This document shows positions 1-8,790 of a stretch of 64,000 nt of DNA, piece by piece. Position 1 is the stretch's first letter. The number at the start of each line of letters is the position of its first letter. Source of the stretch: Paenibacillus validus NBRC 15382 (GTDB taxonomy: Bacteria; Bacillota; Bacilli; Paenibacillales; NBRC-103111); the NCBI RefSeq assembly GCF_004000985.1, contig NZ_BIMH01000029.1, positions 1 through 64,000 on the forward strand. The letters are read 5' to 3'. Below the pieces are notes generated by a model that saw only the letters and a program-made list of their open reading frames with translations, did no database searches and had not been told where the DNA came from. A program made the position numbers and the translations under genes.

Positions 1-88
1 TGAAAGGGCTTTAATGAAGGGTTTTACTTATACTTTTAGAATGCACATAAAATTATTTAAATATTTTGTAAACTTTAATCGAGATTTT

Positions 89-118
89 GCAGGATTTTTA
101 ATGGGCGAAGGGGAATAT
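89..118 (+). promoter_or_regulatory. SigmaH-type promoter of hpf
   Basis: The -35-like element GCAGGATTT (89-97) is followed by 12 bases and then GGGGAATAT (110-118). This fits the Bacillus SigmaH consensus RnAGGAwWW-N11/12-RnnGAATww at every defined position. It ends about 18 bases before the hpf ribosome-binding site. The B. subtilis orthologue yvyD/hpf is known to be SigmaH- and SigmaB-dependent, which supports the reading. Confidence 0.75.
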
Positions 119-151
119 AGTATAGCGTAGGAATGAAAGGAGGAGTAGTAC

Positions 152-706
152 ATGAAATTCAACATTCGTGGTGAAAACATCGAGGTAACGGAAGCATTAA
201 GAGACCATGTTGAGAAAAAGCTGAGCAGGCTGGAAAGGTACATTGAAGCTCCCCCTACATCTGAAGTTCATGTAACGTTAAGCGTCGTTAAAGGCATGCA
301 AACCGTGGAGGTCACGGTGCCGCTCACCGGGTTTATGCTGCGGGCGGAGGAGAAGCACGCCGATCTGTATGCGGCAGTCGATCTGGTCGTTGACAAGCTG
401 GAACGTCAAATCCGCAAAGCGAAAACGAAGGCGAACCGCAAGGTGCGTCAAGCTGGAGGACTGAAGGATCTGTTCCGCTCCGGCTCCGAGCAGAGTGCGG
501 CGGCGGTCCTTGATGAAGAGGAAGAATTCGAACTTGTCCGAACGAAGAGGTTTACGTTAAAGCCCATGGATATTGACGAAGCGATTCTCCAAATGAACAT
601 GGTTGGCCATAATTTCTTTGTTTTTGCAAATTCCGACACATCTCAAGTCAATGTTGTGTACAAGCGCAACGATGGCAAATACGGGCTCATCGAACCGGCG
701 CTTTAA
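152..706 (+). CDS. hpf: Long-form ribosome hibernation promoting factor (HPF/RaiA family)
   Basis: This 184-residue protein binds the 30S subunit and drives 100S ribosome dimers in stationary phase. The N-terminal S30AE domain (about 1-100) opens MKFNIRGENIEVTEALRDHV and has the basic end KAKTKANRKVRQ. A linker leads to the C-terminal dimerisation domain (about 125-184), with LVRTKRFTLKPMDIDEAI and a YKRNDGKYGLIEP ending. The presence of both domains marks the long form typical of Firmicutes. The ATG at 152 follows AAAGGAGG (136-143). It is a single gene closed by a terminator at 734-798 and preceded by a SigmaH-type promoter, so entry into stationary phase or sporulation is the likely trigger. 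Placement directly before secA matches many Bacillales. Confidence 0.96.
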   Translation: MKFNIRGENIEVTEALRDHVEKKLSRLERYIEAPPTSEVHVTLSVVKGMQTVEVTVPLTGFMLRAEEKHADLYAAVDLVVDKLERQIRKAKTKANRKVRQAGGLKDLFRSGSEQSAAAVLDEEEEFELVRTKRFTLKPMDIDEAILQMNMVGHNFFVFANSDTSQVNVVYKRNDGKYGLIEPAL

Positions 707-733
707 TGCCGCTCTAACCCCATGCAAACAACC

Positions 734-798
734 GAGCTTGCCTGATCGCTGAAGCGTGCATCCCTGGATGCCGCTCCCGTTCAGGCGGGCTCTTTTTT
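734..798 (+). terminator. Rho-independent terminator after hpf
   Basis: GAGCTTGCCTGA (734-745) pairs with TCAGGCGGGCTC (781-792), including two G-U pairs. Six T follow (793-798). The loop is long, at about 35 bases. Confidence 0.7.
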
Positions 799-1058
799 AT
801 CTTGGAAAGTTCGGGAAGCTCCAGCATCGAGGCGTACTGAAACTTTTCGGGCCGCATGCGTTTAAAGGGTGTGACTTCCATGCCAGAACTTTAAGAGCCG
901 TTCTATGCTTGGGCGATAAAGACGTCGTAAGTAAATTGGGCGGGATGTGGGATACTAATCCAATGGTGTTAATTCCAGTGTTTTGTTGCGATGGCTGGCG
1001 CAAACTGCTACAATTTAGTCTATGGATTACGGTTCGATAAAGGAAGGGGATTAGCAGC
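799..1058 (+). other. hpf-secA spacer: leader and candidate SigmaA promoter, no gene
   Basis: I find no supported gene here. A candidate SigmaA promoter for secA is TTGCGA (986-991), a 17-base spacer, then TACAAT (1009-1014). The spacer carries no riboswitch that I recognise. Confidence 0.45.
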
Positions 1059-3563
1059 ATGCTAGGACTCGTGAAGAAGATTTTTGGGGATTCGAATGAA
1101 CGTGAATTGAAACGGATGTGGAAAGCCGTTGAGTATATCAACTCGCTGGAGCCTAGCATTGAGGTGTTATCGGACCAGGAGCTACGGCACAAAACGGTAG
1201 AGTTTCGCGCACGGCTGGAAAAGGGCGAGGAACTCGACGACTTGCTGCCGGAGGCATTCGCCGTTGTTAGGGAGGCGTCCAAACGCGTACTCGGCAAGCG
1301 TCATTACGATGTGCAGCTGATCGGGGGCATGACGCTGCACGAAGGGCGCATTGCGGAGATGCGGACAGGGGAAGGTAAAACGCTGGTAGGCACCCTGCCG
1401 GTTTATTTGAATGCCCTGCTGGGCAAAGGCGTGCATGTAGTCACCGTCAATGACTACTTGGCGACGCGCGATAGCGCCGAGATGGGCAAAATATACGAAT
1501 TTCTCGGGATGACCGTCGGGGTTAACCTGCCGCAGCTTTCGCATGCGGAAAAGCAGCAGGCTTATGCATGCGACGTTACGTACGGAACGAACAATGAATT
1601 CGGCTTCGACTACTTGCGCGACAACATGGTCGTGTATAAAGAGCAGATGGTGCAGCGGCCGCTTTATTATGCGGTCATTGACGAGGTGGACTCGATCCTC
1701 GTCGACGAAGCCCGGACACCTCTCATTATTTCCGGACAAGCCGCCAAGTCGACGGACTTGTACTACATGGCCGATCACTTCGTCAGCAAGCTGAAGGAAG
1801 AAGAGGATTATATCATCGACGTGAAGCTGCGCAGTGTGTCGCTGACCGAAGAAGGCGTGGCGAAGGCGGAGAAAGCGTTCGGCATCGAAAACTTGTTCGA
1901 TCATGAGCATGTAACCTTGAACCACCATATTCAACAAGCGTTGAAAGCCCACGCAATTATGCGGCTGGACGTCGATTACGTCGTGCAGGAAGGCGAGATC
2001 GTCATCGTTGACGAATTTACAGGCCGCCTCATGGTCGGCCGTCGCTATAGCGAAGGTTTGCATCAGGCGATCGAAGCGAAGGAGAAGCTGCAGGTACAGA
2101 ACGAGTCGATGACGCTGGCAACGATCACACTGCAGAATTACTTCCGGATGTACCGCAAGCTGTCGGGGATGACCGGTACGGCGAAGACGGAAGAAGAAGA
2201 GCTGAAGAAAATTTACGGCCTCGATGTCATTGTCGTGCCGACGAACCGGCCGATGATCCGTCAGGATTTGCCGGACGTTGTATACAAGTCGGTAGCCAGC
2301 AAATTTCGTGCGGTTGTGAACGAGATCGTGGAACGTCACAAAAAAAAGCAGCCGGTGCTGGTCGGTACGATTTCGATCGAGAACTCCGAACGCTTGTCCG
2401 AGATGCTGAAGAAAAAAGGCGTGCCGCATAAAGTTTTGAACGCCAAGTATCACGCTGAAGAAGCGGAGATCGTCTCCCGCGCCGGTCAACCGGGCGCCGT
2501 AACGATCGCCACCAACATGGCCGGCCGCGGTACGGACATCACGCTCGGCGAAGGAGTGGCGGAGCTCGGCGGTCTGCATATTATAGGTACGGAACGTCAT
2601 GAAAGCCGACGGATCGACAACCAGCTGCGCGGTCGTGCCGGACGGCAAGGCGACCCGGGTTCTTCCCAGTTTTACTTGTCGCTGGAGGATGAGCTGATGC
2701 GCCGCTTCGGAGCCGAGAACATCATGGGCATGATGGATCGCCTTGGCTTCGAGGAAGATCAGCCGATCGAGAGCAAGCTGATCTCCAGGGCGATCGAGTC
2801 CGCGCAGAAGCGGGTGGAAGGCAACAACTTCGATGTGCGGAAAGTGGTCCTGCAGTATGACGACGTGATGAATCAGCAGCGGGAAATTATTTACAAGCAG
2901 CGCCGCGAGGTCATTGAATCGGAAAATATCCGCGACATCGTGCTCGGCATGATGCTCCCGGTCATCGACCGGATCGTGGAAGCGCATTGCCCGGACGATC
3001 TGGTGCCGGAAGAGTGGGATTTGCAAGCGATTGTCGACTTCGGCAACGGTACGTTCCTTCATGAAGGCCAACTGACGGCTGATGAGCTGTGGGGCAAAGA
3101 GAAGGAAGATATTATTCAATACATCAAGGATTTGGTTACGCGTCTGTATGAAGAGCGGGAGAAGCAGATCGGCGAGGAGTTTTTCCGTGAATTCGAGAAG
3201 GTCGTGGTGCTTCGCGCCGTAGACAGCAAGTGGATGGACCATATCGATGCGATGGATCAACTGCGTCAAGGCATCCATCTCCGTGCATACGGCGGTACGG
3301 ACCCGCTGCGTGAATACCAGTTCGAAGGCTACGAGATGTTCCAGGAGATGGTTCAGAGCATCCAGGAAGAAGTTGCGACGTACGTTATGAAGGCGCACGT
3401 GGAGACGAACCTGGTACGCGAAGCGGTCATCGATGAGCATGAGATTGCGACGAATGCCGAGCCTGCGGTCAAGAAGCCGATCGTCAACAAGGACGTTATT
3501 GGCCGCAACGATTTGTGTCCGTGCGGCAGCGGGAAGAAATATAAGCAGTGTCACGGCGTATAA
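1059..3563 (+). CDS. secA: Preprotein translocase ATPase SecA
   Basis: SecA is the motor that pushes unfolded preproteins through SecYEG. At 834 residues it has the normal bacterial length. Visible motifs are Walker A MRTGEGKT (101-108), the DEAD-like [16 protein letters not shown] (about 205-222), the helicase block [13 protein letters not shown], and the arginine-finger region [15 protein letters not shown]. The C-terminal zinc tail [15 protein letters not shown], which binds SecB or ribosomes, is intact. The ATG at 1059 follows AAGGAAGGGG. The gene lies between hpf and prfB as in Bacillus, and a weak terminator-like hairpin follows it. Confidence 0.98.
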   Translation: MLGLVKKIFGDSNERELKRMWKAVEYINSLEPSIEVLSDQELRHKTVEFRARLEKGEELDDLLPEAFAVVREASKRVLGKRHYDVQLIGGMTLHEGRIAEMRTGEGKTLVGTLPVYLNALLGKGVHVVTVNDYLATRDSAEMGKIYEFLGMTVGVNLPQLSHAEKQQAYACDVTYGTNNEFGFDYLRDNMVVYKEQMVQRPLYYAVIDEVDSILVDEARTPLIISGQAAKSTDLYYMADHFVSKLKEEEDYIIDVKLRSVSLTEEGVAKAEKAFGIENLFDHEHVTLNHHIQQALKAHAIMRLDVDYVVQEGEIVIVDEFTGRLMVGRRYSEGLHQAIEAKEKLQVQNESMTLATITLQNYFRMYRKLSGMTGTAKTEEEELKKIYGLDVIVVPTNRPMIRQDLPDVVYKSVASKFRAVVNEIVERHKKKQPVLVGTISIENSERLSEMLKKKGVPHKVLNAKYHAEEAEIVSRAGQPGAVTIATNMAGRGTDITLGEGVAELGGLHIIGTERHESRRIDNQLRGRAGRQGDPGSSQFYLSLEDELMRRFGAENIMGMMDRLGFEEDQPIESKLISRAIESAQKRVEGNNFDVRKVVLQYDDVMNQQREIIYKQRREVIESENIRDIVLGMMLPVIDRIVEAHCPDDLVPEEWDLQAIVDFGNGTFLHEGQLTADELWGKEKEDIIQYIKDLVTRLYEEREKQIGEEFFREFEKVVVLRAVDSKWMDHIDAMDQLRQGIHLRAYGGTDPLREYQFEGYEMFQEMVQSIQEEVATYVMKAHVETNLVREAVIDEHEIATNAEPAVKKPIVNKDVIGRNDLCPCGSGKKYKQCHGV

Positions 3564-3591
3564 GCCGCGATTGATGCAGCGAATAGAAAGG

Positions 3592-3623
3592 GGAGGTCGG
3601 GCCGTGGCTCCGGTCTCCTTTTT
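3592..3623 (+). terminator. Terminator-like hairpin between secA and prfB
   Basis: GGAGGTCGG (3592-3600) pairs with CCGGTCTCC (3610-3618) using two G-U pairs around a 9-base loop. Five T follow (3619-3623). Confidence 0.5.
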
Positions 3624-3666
3624 CCACGAGGACAAACAAAATTAAGCATAAGAGGTGCGATGAGAT

Positions 3667-4786
3667 ATGTTAGAAGCAGATGTGAAGCGGGATTTACAAG
3701 AAACGGCCAAACGATTGGCTGAGCTTAGGGGGTCTCTTTGACTTAGATCTGAAGCTGGAGCAAATTGCCGATTACGAAGAGAAGATGTCGGCGCCTGATT
3801 TCTGGGATGACAACGAAAAGGCGCAGAAGCTGATTGCCGAGATGAACGCCGTCAAGGGCGGTGTCGATCAGTTCCAGGCGCTTGCCAGCGAATATGAGGA
3901 TCTCGAAGTGCTGGTCGAGCTGCTGCAGGAAGAGCAGGATGAGAGCATGGTTGGCGACATCACGTCGGGAATCGCCGCGCTGGTGAAGAAGCTTGAAGCG
4001 TTCGAGCTGCAGCTGCTGCTGAGCCAGCCTTACGACAAGCTCAATGCGATTCTGGAGCTGCATCCGGGCGCGGGTGGCACCGAGTCGCAGGACTGGGCGG
4101 AGATGCTGCTGCGGATGTACCGTCGCTGGGCGGAGAAGCGGGACTTCAAGGTGGAAGTGCTTGATTATTTGCCTGGTGATGAAGCGGGGGTCAAGAGCGT
4201 GACGCTGCTGATTAAAGGTTACAACGCCTACGGTTACTTGAAGGCGGAGAAGGGCGTGCACAGGCTCGTAAGGATTTCGCCGTTCGACGCTTCAGGCAGG
4301 CGTCATACGTCGTTCGTGTCCTGCGATGTCATGCCGGAGATTGACGACGATGTCGAGGTCGAGATCCGAACCGAGGACCTTAAGGTGGATACGTACCGTT
4401 CCTCCGGTGCGGGCGGACAGCACATCAACACGACCGATTCGGCGGTGCGGATTACGCACATACCGACGGGGGTCGTCGTCAGCTGCCAAACGGAGCGTTC
4501 GCAGATCAAGAACCGCGAACGCGCGATGAAGATGCTGCGCTCGAAGCTGTACGAGAAGAAGATCGAGGAGCAGCAAAAGCATCTTGCGGAGATTCGCGGC
4601 GAAGTGTCCGATATCGCGTGGGGCAGCCAAATTCGTTCGTATGTCTTCCACCCGTACAGCATGGTGAAAGACCATCGGACGCAAGCGGAGACGGGCAACG
4701 TGGGCGCTGTTATGGACGGCGAGCTGGATATGTTCATCGACGCCTACTTGCGCCAGCAGATCGCGAAACCTTCGAAAGATAGCTAA
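3667..4786 (+). CDS. prfB: Peptide chain release factor 2, with programmed +1 frameshift
   Basis: RF2 releases finished peptides at UGA and UAA. Frame 1 starts at ATG 3667 and meets an in-frame TGA at 3739-3741. The context is the classic autoregulatory site: AGGGGG (3727-3732) as an internal Shine-Dalgarno, then CTT TGA C. After a +1 slip, translation continues from 3740 to the stop ending at 4786, giving about 372 residues. The RF2 codon-recognition tripeptide SPF sits in [11 protein letters not shown], and the catalytic GGQ sits in [15 protein letters not shown]. Annotation starting at the internal ATG 3785 would lose about 39 residues and hide the frameshift. Low RF2 levels favour the slip, so the gene regulates itself. 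Confidence 0.97.
3727..3742 (+). promoter_or_regulatory. prfB programmed +1 frameshift site
   Basis: AGGGGGTCTCTTTGAC contains the stimulatory Shine-Dalgarno-like AGGGGG, the slippery CTT and the in-frame stop TGA followed by C, a poor termination context. Layout and spacing match the RF2 sites known across bacteria. Confidence 0.97.
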
Positions 4787-4924
4787 GCGCAACATAATTT
4801 CGGGATACCCAGCTGATCCTACATGAAAGCAACCGCTTGGAATGGGCGATGTCGTCCGGCCTCCGAGGAAGGATAAAGCCGACGGGGCGGATGCTGACGT
4901 GTAGGATTTTTCGCGTGGAACGGG

Positions 4925-5965
4925 GTGACGACCTTGGAAAAACGAAGCGAACGGAAGAAAAGCAAGAAAACGAAGAAGGACGAGTCGAACAACCGGCCGT
5001 GGGAAGAGCTCTCGGCCAATCCGGAGCTGGAAGCGGATGCACAGGCGGCTCCAGCCCAACCGCTCGGACCCAGAGCGGATCGTTTGCGGCGAAATCGCCG
5101 TAAAGGACGCCAAGCGCTTCGGGGCGGGTGGCGGAGGGCTTGGGAATTTATGCTGCTGGCGATCGGTTCTTCCATGATCGCTCTAAGCTTCAATCTGTTT
5201 TTTTATCCCAATCAGTTGGCTTCGGGCGGCGTAACGGGCATAAGCATTATCGTCCAAAAGCTGTTTGGCGTCGAGCCGGCATTTACGCAGTGGGGACTGA
5301 ATATTCCCTTGTTTCTTATAGGGGTGCTGCTGCTGGGGCGAAACTTCGGGATCAAAACGGCAATCGGCTCCGTCCTTCTGCCGCTGCTGGTCCTTGTCAC
5401 GCGGAACGTGCCTTCCCTCACAAGCAATGTGCTGCTGGCCAGTATATATGGGGGGATTCTGCTCGGGGTAGGCATTGGGCTTGTTTATCGGGGACGCGGC
5501 TCGACGGGCGGTTTTTCGGTGGCGGCGCAAGTTTTACATAAGTATACGGGAATCGGATTCGGGCTGTGCGTGGCGCTGCTCGACGGGGCGGTCATCGTCG
5601 CGGCAGGCATCTTCATTTCGCCGGAGAATGCGATGTATGCGTTAATTGGCTTGTTCGTCACCAGCAAAACGATCAATGTCGTGCAGTTGGGGCTAAGTTA
5701 TTCGAAAGTGGCGTTTATTATTTCGGAGGCGGCCGAGGACATTCGCGAGGTGATTTTATACGAGCTGGACCGCGGTTTGACGAAATTGCATGCAACCGGA
5801 GGATACACCGGGGAGGCGCGTACGGTACTTATGGTCGTTGTCGGCCAAACGGAAGTGACCCGGTTGAAGGAGCTTGTACGGGCGGTCGATCCCGGCGCCT
5901 TCGTCATCTTGAGCGATACAAACGAGGTGCTCGGTGAAGGGTTCAAAATCGCGGGGCAGGCTTAA
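4925..5965 (+). CDS. YitT-family membrane protein (DUF161 + DUF2179)
   Basis: This protein belongs to the YitT/YpjC/YqfU family of Firmicute membrane proteins of unknown function. About 75 charged N-terminal residues come before the first membrane segment WEFMLLAIGSSMIALSFNLF. Several more membrane helices follow, with the family motif NQLASGGVTGISII and a second half around YRGRGSTGGFSVAAQVL. The soluble C-terminal domain (DUF2179) has LTKLHATGGYTGEARTVLMV. The start is either GTG 4925 or TTG 4934. GGGGTGA at 4922-4928 would serve the TTG well, and the difference is three residues. The hydrophilic extension, rich in Lys, Arg and Glu, is longer than I expect for this family. Confidence 0.88.
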   Translation: MTTLEKRSERKKSKKTKKDESNNRPWEELSANPELEADAQAAPAQPLGPRADRLRRNRRKGRQALRGGWRRAWEFMLLAIGSSMIALSFNLFFYPNQLASGGVTGISIIVQKLFGVEPAFTQWGLNIPLFLIGVLLLGRNFGIKTAIGSVLLPLLVLVTRNVPSLTSNVLLASIYGGILLGVGIGLVYRGRGSTGGFSVAAQVLHKYTGIGFGLCVALLDGAVIVAAGIFISPENAMYALIGLFVTSKTINVVQLGLSYSKVAFIISEAAEDIREVILYELDRGLTKLHATGGYTGEARTVLMVVVGQTEVTRLKELVRAVDPGAFVILSDTNEVLGEGFKIAGQA

Positions 5966-6049
5966 CGAATGAATGAGGCGACCATGGGTAAGAGTGGCTT
6001 GCGCCCTGCCGGACATTGGGTTACGATGAAAAAAGTTGGGAAAAAAGAA

Positions 6050-6067
6050 ATTGAATTTTTATACCTT
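6050..6067 (+). promoter_or_regulatory. ARG box 1 (ArgR/AhrC operator) of the arg operon
   Basis: ATTGAATTTTTATACCTT matches the ARG consensus WNTGAATWWWWATTCANW at 16 of 18 positions. It covers the -35 element TTGAAT (6051-6056). Confidence 0.6.
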
Positions 6068-6079
6068 CGAATGTATAAT
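6051..6079 (+). promoter_or_regulatory. SigmaA promoter of the arg operon
   Basis: TTGAAT (6051-6056), a 17-base spacer, then a perfect TATAAT (6074-6079). It lies 32 bases before the argC ATG at 6111, so the in-frame upstream ATG at 6036 cannot be the start on this transcript. Confidence 0.85.
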
Positions 6080-6087
6080 AATACATA
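6070..6087 (+). promoter_or_regulatory. ARG box 2 (ArgR/AhrC operator) of the arg operon
   Basis: AATGTATAATAATACATA matches WNTGAATWWWWATTCANW at 16 of 18 positions, with symmetric substitutions in both arms (ATGTAT/ATACAT). It covers the -10 element and lies two bases after box 1. The centres are 20 bp apart, as in known tandem ARG boxes. Confidence 0.6.
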
Positions 6088-6110
6088 GTTTTTTAAGTGG
6101 AGGGACGGCT

Positions 6111-7160
6111 ATGTCTACGAAATTAAGAGCGGCTATCGTCGGTTCGACCGGTTACGGCGGTGTGGAACTCATTCGCTTTTTACTTGCGCATCCTTATGTG
6201 GAAATCACTTCCGTGATCTCGTCGTCTGCCTCCGGGGCGCCGATTGCGGACGGATATCCGCATTTGAATCAGATCGTGACCGAGCGCCTGGACGGTATCG
6301 ACATTGAGCTCATCCGCGGTAAAGCAGACGTTGTTTTTCTCGCAACGCCGCACGGCGTCAGCATCGACTTGTCGCCGAAGCTGCTGGATGCAGGGCTGAA
6401 GGTCATCGACTTGTCGGGCGATTTCCGTTTGAAGGACGGTCAGGTGTACGAGCAATGGTATAAGCATAAACCGGCGGAAGCGTCGTATTTAGATAGAGCG
6501 GTATACGGCTTGTGCGAGCTGTTCGGTGCAGACGTGCCCGGGGCGCAGTTCATCTCCAACCCGGGTTGCTACCCGACGGCGACCATTCTTGGGCTTGCTC
6601 CGCTTGCAGCCAAGCGTTGGATTGACTTGAAGTCGGTCATTGTCGACGCGAAGTCGGGGGTGTCGGGCGCGGGGCGCGGACTCAGCCAAGTTGTGCATTA
6701 CGCGGAAATTAATGAAAATTTTCTGGCTTATAAGGTGAACCGTCATCAGCATACGCCGGAAATCGAGCAAGCGATCGGACGTTTGGCCGGCGAAGAAGCG
6801 ACGATTACGTTCACGACGCATTTGGTGCCGATGACTCGCGGCATTATGTCGACGATCTACGTGAACTTGAAGCAAGCGCGCAGCGAGGACGAAATTTTCG
6901 ACTTGTTCCGGAGTTATTACGAGGGACGCTCGTTCGTGCGAATTCGCGACAAGGGCAAGTACCCGGGGACAAAAGAAGTGTTCGGCTCCAACTATTGTGA
7001 TATCGGGCTTTCGCTCGATTCGCGTACAGGTCGCTTGACGATCATTTCCGTCATAGACAACATGGTTAAAGGGGCAGCCGGACAGGCGATTCAAAACTTG
7101 AACTTGATGATGGGCTGGGATGAAACGACGGGTCTGACGTTCACCCCGGTATATCCATAA
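6111..7160 (+). CDS. argC: N-acetyl-gamma-glutamyl-phosphate reductase
   Basis: ArgC carries out the NADPH-dependent reduction of N-acetylglutamyl phosphate to the semialdehyde, the third step of arginine synthesis. From ATG 6111 the protein has 349 residues and starts MSTKLRAAIVGSTGYGGVEL, a dinucleotide-binding GxxGxxG fold. The active-site cysteine is in FISNPGCYPTATILG and the catalytic histidine region is VNRHQHTPEIEQ. TGGAGGGA precedes the start. It is the first gene of argCJBDFGH, directly behind the promoter and ARG boxes, so arginine repression through ArgR/AhrC is expected. Confidence 0.97.
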   Translation: MSTKLRAAIVGSTGYGGVELIRFLLAHPYVEITSVISSSASGAPIADGYPHLNQIVTERLDGIDIELIRGKADVVFLATPHGVSIDLSPKLLDAGLKVIDLSGDFRLKDGQVYEQWYKHKPAEASYLDRAVYGLCELFGADVPGAQFISNPGCYPTATILGLAPLAAKRWIDLKSVIVDAKSGVSGAGRGLSQVVHYAEINENFLAYKVNRHQHTPEIEQAIGRLAGEEATITFTTHLVPMTRGIMSTIYVNLKQARSEDEIFDLFRSYYEGRSFVRIRDKGKYPGTKEVFGSNYCDIGLSLDSRTGRLTIISVIDNMVKGAAGQAIQNLNLMMGWDETTGLTFTPVYP

Positions 7161-7182
7161 ACGCGGAGGACGGGGGAAGGAC

Positions 7183-8412
7183 ATGTCGACAGCGCAACAT
7201 AATTTTGTGGTGGTGCCTGAAGGTTCGGTGACGACACCGAAAGGGTTTCAAGCAGGCGGACTGCACTGCGGTTTGAAAAAGACGGAGCGCCATGATCTGG
7301 GCGCGATTTATTGCGAGGTGCCGGCGAGCGCGGCGGGCGTGTACACGCTCAACCAGTTCCAAGCGGCTCCGCTGCGCGTGACGCAGGAGAGCATCGCTCA
7401 GGGAGGCAAGCTGCAAGCGATGCTGGTCAATAGCGGGAACGCGAACGCGTGCACCGGCCAGCAGGGCGAAGACGACGCCCGGGCGATGCGGGCTGCGGGC
7501 GCGAAGGCGTTCGGCGTTGCCGAGCATCTGGTCGGCGTAACGTCGACCGGCGTCATCGGCGAGCTGCTGCCGATGGACAAAGTGCTGGGCGGCATCGAGA
7601 AGCTGCGGGCGCAGGTGAAGGCTGACGGCGGAGACGATTTCTGTCAAGCGATCTTGACGACGGATCTGGTGAAGAAAGAATTGTGCGTGCAGCTCACCGT
7701 CGGCGGGCAAACGGTACATATCGCCGGAGCGGCCAAGGGCTCGGGCATGATTCACCCGAACATGGCGACGATGCTGGGGTTCATGACGACCGATGCGAAC
7801 ATCGAAAGCGCGCATCTCCAGAAGCTGCTGAATGATATTACGGATTCTACCTTCAATATGATTACGGTCGACGGGGACACGAGCACGAACGATATGGTCG
7901 TAGCGATGGCCAGCGGCTTGGCGGGCAACGATAGCTTGACGCCGGACCATCCGGACTGGGCGGCATTCGCCGCCGGCTTCAACTACGTCGGTGAATACCT
8001 CGCCAAAGCGATCGCACGCGACGGTGAAGGCGCAACGAAGCTGATCGAAGTGACGGTGGCGCATGCCGAATCCCGTGAAGCGGCCCGTGCCATCGCGAAG
8101 ACCGTCATCGGCTCAAGCCTCGTGAAATCGGCATGCTTTGGCGCGGATGCCAACTGGGGCCGCATCATCGCAGCCGTCGGGCGCGCGGGCTATCCCGTCC
8201 AAACCGAGACGGTCGATATCCGCCTCGGCGATATTCCGGTGCTGGAGCAATCCCGCCCGGTGAAATTCGATGAGGAGCGCGCGGCCGAGTATCTCAAAGG
8301 CGAGCTCGTCCAAATTTACGTCGACCTGAACATGGGCGACGCCTCGGCGACAGCCTGGGGCTGCGACCTCACGTACGACTATGTGCGGATTAACGCCGCT
8401 TATCGGACTTAG
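7183..8412 (+). CDS. argJ: Glutamate N-acetyltransferase / amino-acid N-acetyltransferase
   Basis: ArgJ transfers the acetyl group from N-acetylornithine to glutamate, closing the acetyl cycle. Many family members can also use acetyl-CoA. The protein has 409 residues. The self-cleavage site is HPNMATMLGF, with A195|T196 separating the alpha and beta chains, and Thr196 is the nucleophile. Oxyanion-hole residues lie in STGVIGE. The gene starts 22 bases after argC with GGAGG upstream. No separate argA or argE is seen in the cluster, which fits the cyclic pathway. Confidence 0.96.
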   Translation: MSTAQHNFVVVPEGSVTTPKGFQAGGLHCGLKKTERHDLGAIYCEVPASAAGVYTLNQFQAAPLRVTQESIAQGGKLQAMLVNSGNANACTGQQGEDDARAMRAAGAKAFGVAEHLVGVTSTGVIGELLPMDKVLGGIEKLRAQVKADGGDDFCQAILTTDLVKKELCVQLTVGGQTVHIAGAAKGSGMIHPNMATMLGFMTTDANIESAHLQKLLNDITDSTFNMITVDGDTSTNDMVVAMASGLAGNDSLTPDHPDWAAFAAGFNYVGEYLAKAIARDGEGATKLIEVTVAHAESREAARAIAKTVIGSSLVKSACFGADANWGRIIAAVGRAGYPVQTETVDIRLGDIPVLEQSRPVKFDEERAAEYLKGELVQIYVDLNMGDASATAWGCDLTYDYVRINAAYRT

Positions 8413-8790
8413 GTTGTTGGATGTACTCGTTTGAGCATGTGGGGGCTGCGGCTTATCGCGGCCGTGGAAGGACTGTGCTTATCGAGGACGCGGCGAATCC
8501 GTCCAATGATAAGCAACCCCGTGCTCGAACTAAAGCTTCATAACGAAGGCATAACGCGGCTCCTTGCAGGCCGCCCGAACGATACACAAGAAGTAGCGCA
8601 TAGCTCCCAGGCCCCCGTACCGGAAGAACGCCGACTGGTAAGCGTGTACCGGCACGGTGCGAGAAGCGATCCCACACACCGACGTCTCATCAACGGCGGC
8701 CACGTGGTAGTCACGTACTTTTTCGGGGGCTTGGGGCAAAGTGCGCAGGGTCCTCCGCCTTCGGGAAGGGGGAAAGAGGGGGATGCGAAC
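8413..8790 (+). other. 378-base argJ-argB spacer without a convincing gene
   Basis: The spacer stays open in frame with argB from a TTG at 8431. However, its codon use is unlike the neighbours, its residues match nothing I know, and argB has its own strong ribosome-binding site at 8775-8782. A short inverted repeat ACGTG/CACGT (8702-8706 and 8712-8716) is followed by a T run. I see no T-box sequence or ARG box. Confidence 0.5.

Noticed and set aside
756-1040. 94-codon open frame between hpf and secA
   Set aside because: It overlaps the hpf terminator and the secA promoter, and has no ribosome-binding site or homologue that I recognise.
1182-3635. 817-codon open frame on the - strand opposite secA
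   Set aside because: It is an antisense shadow of secA: no ribosome-binding site, no known motif and skewed residue composition.
6036-6110. N-terminal extension of argC from ATG 6036
   Set aside because: It lies upstream of the arg promoter, and ATG 6111 has a good ribosome-binding site and the conserved ArgC start.
8431-8790. N-terminal extension of argB from TTG 8431
   Set aside because: The residues match nothing in acetylglutamate kinases, and AGAGGGGG before ATG 8791 sets the start.
8413-8790. T-box or arginine riboregulator in the argJ-argB gap
   Set aside because: No T-box core sequence and no terminator/antiterminator pair was found. Only a weak hairpin is present.
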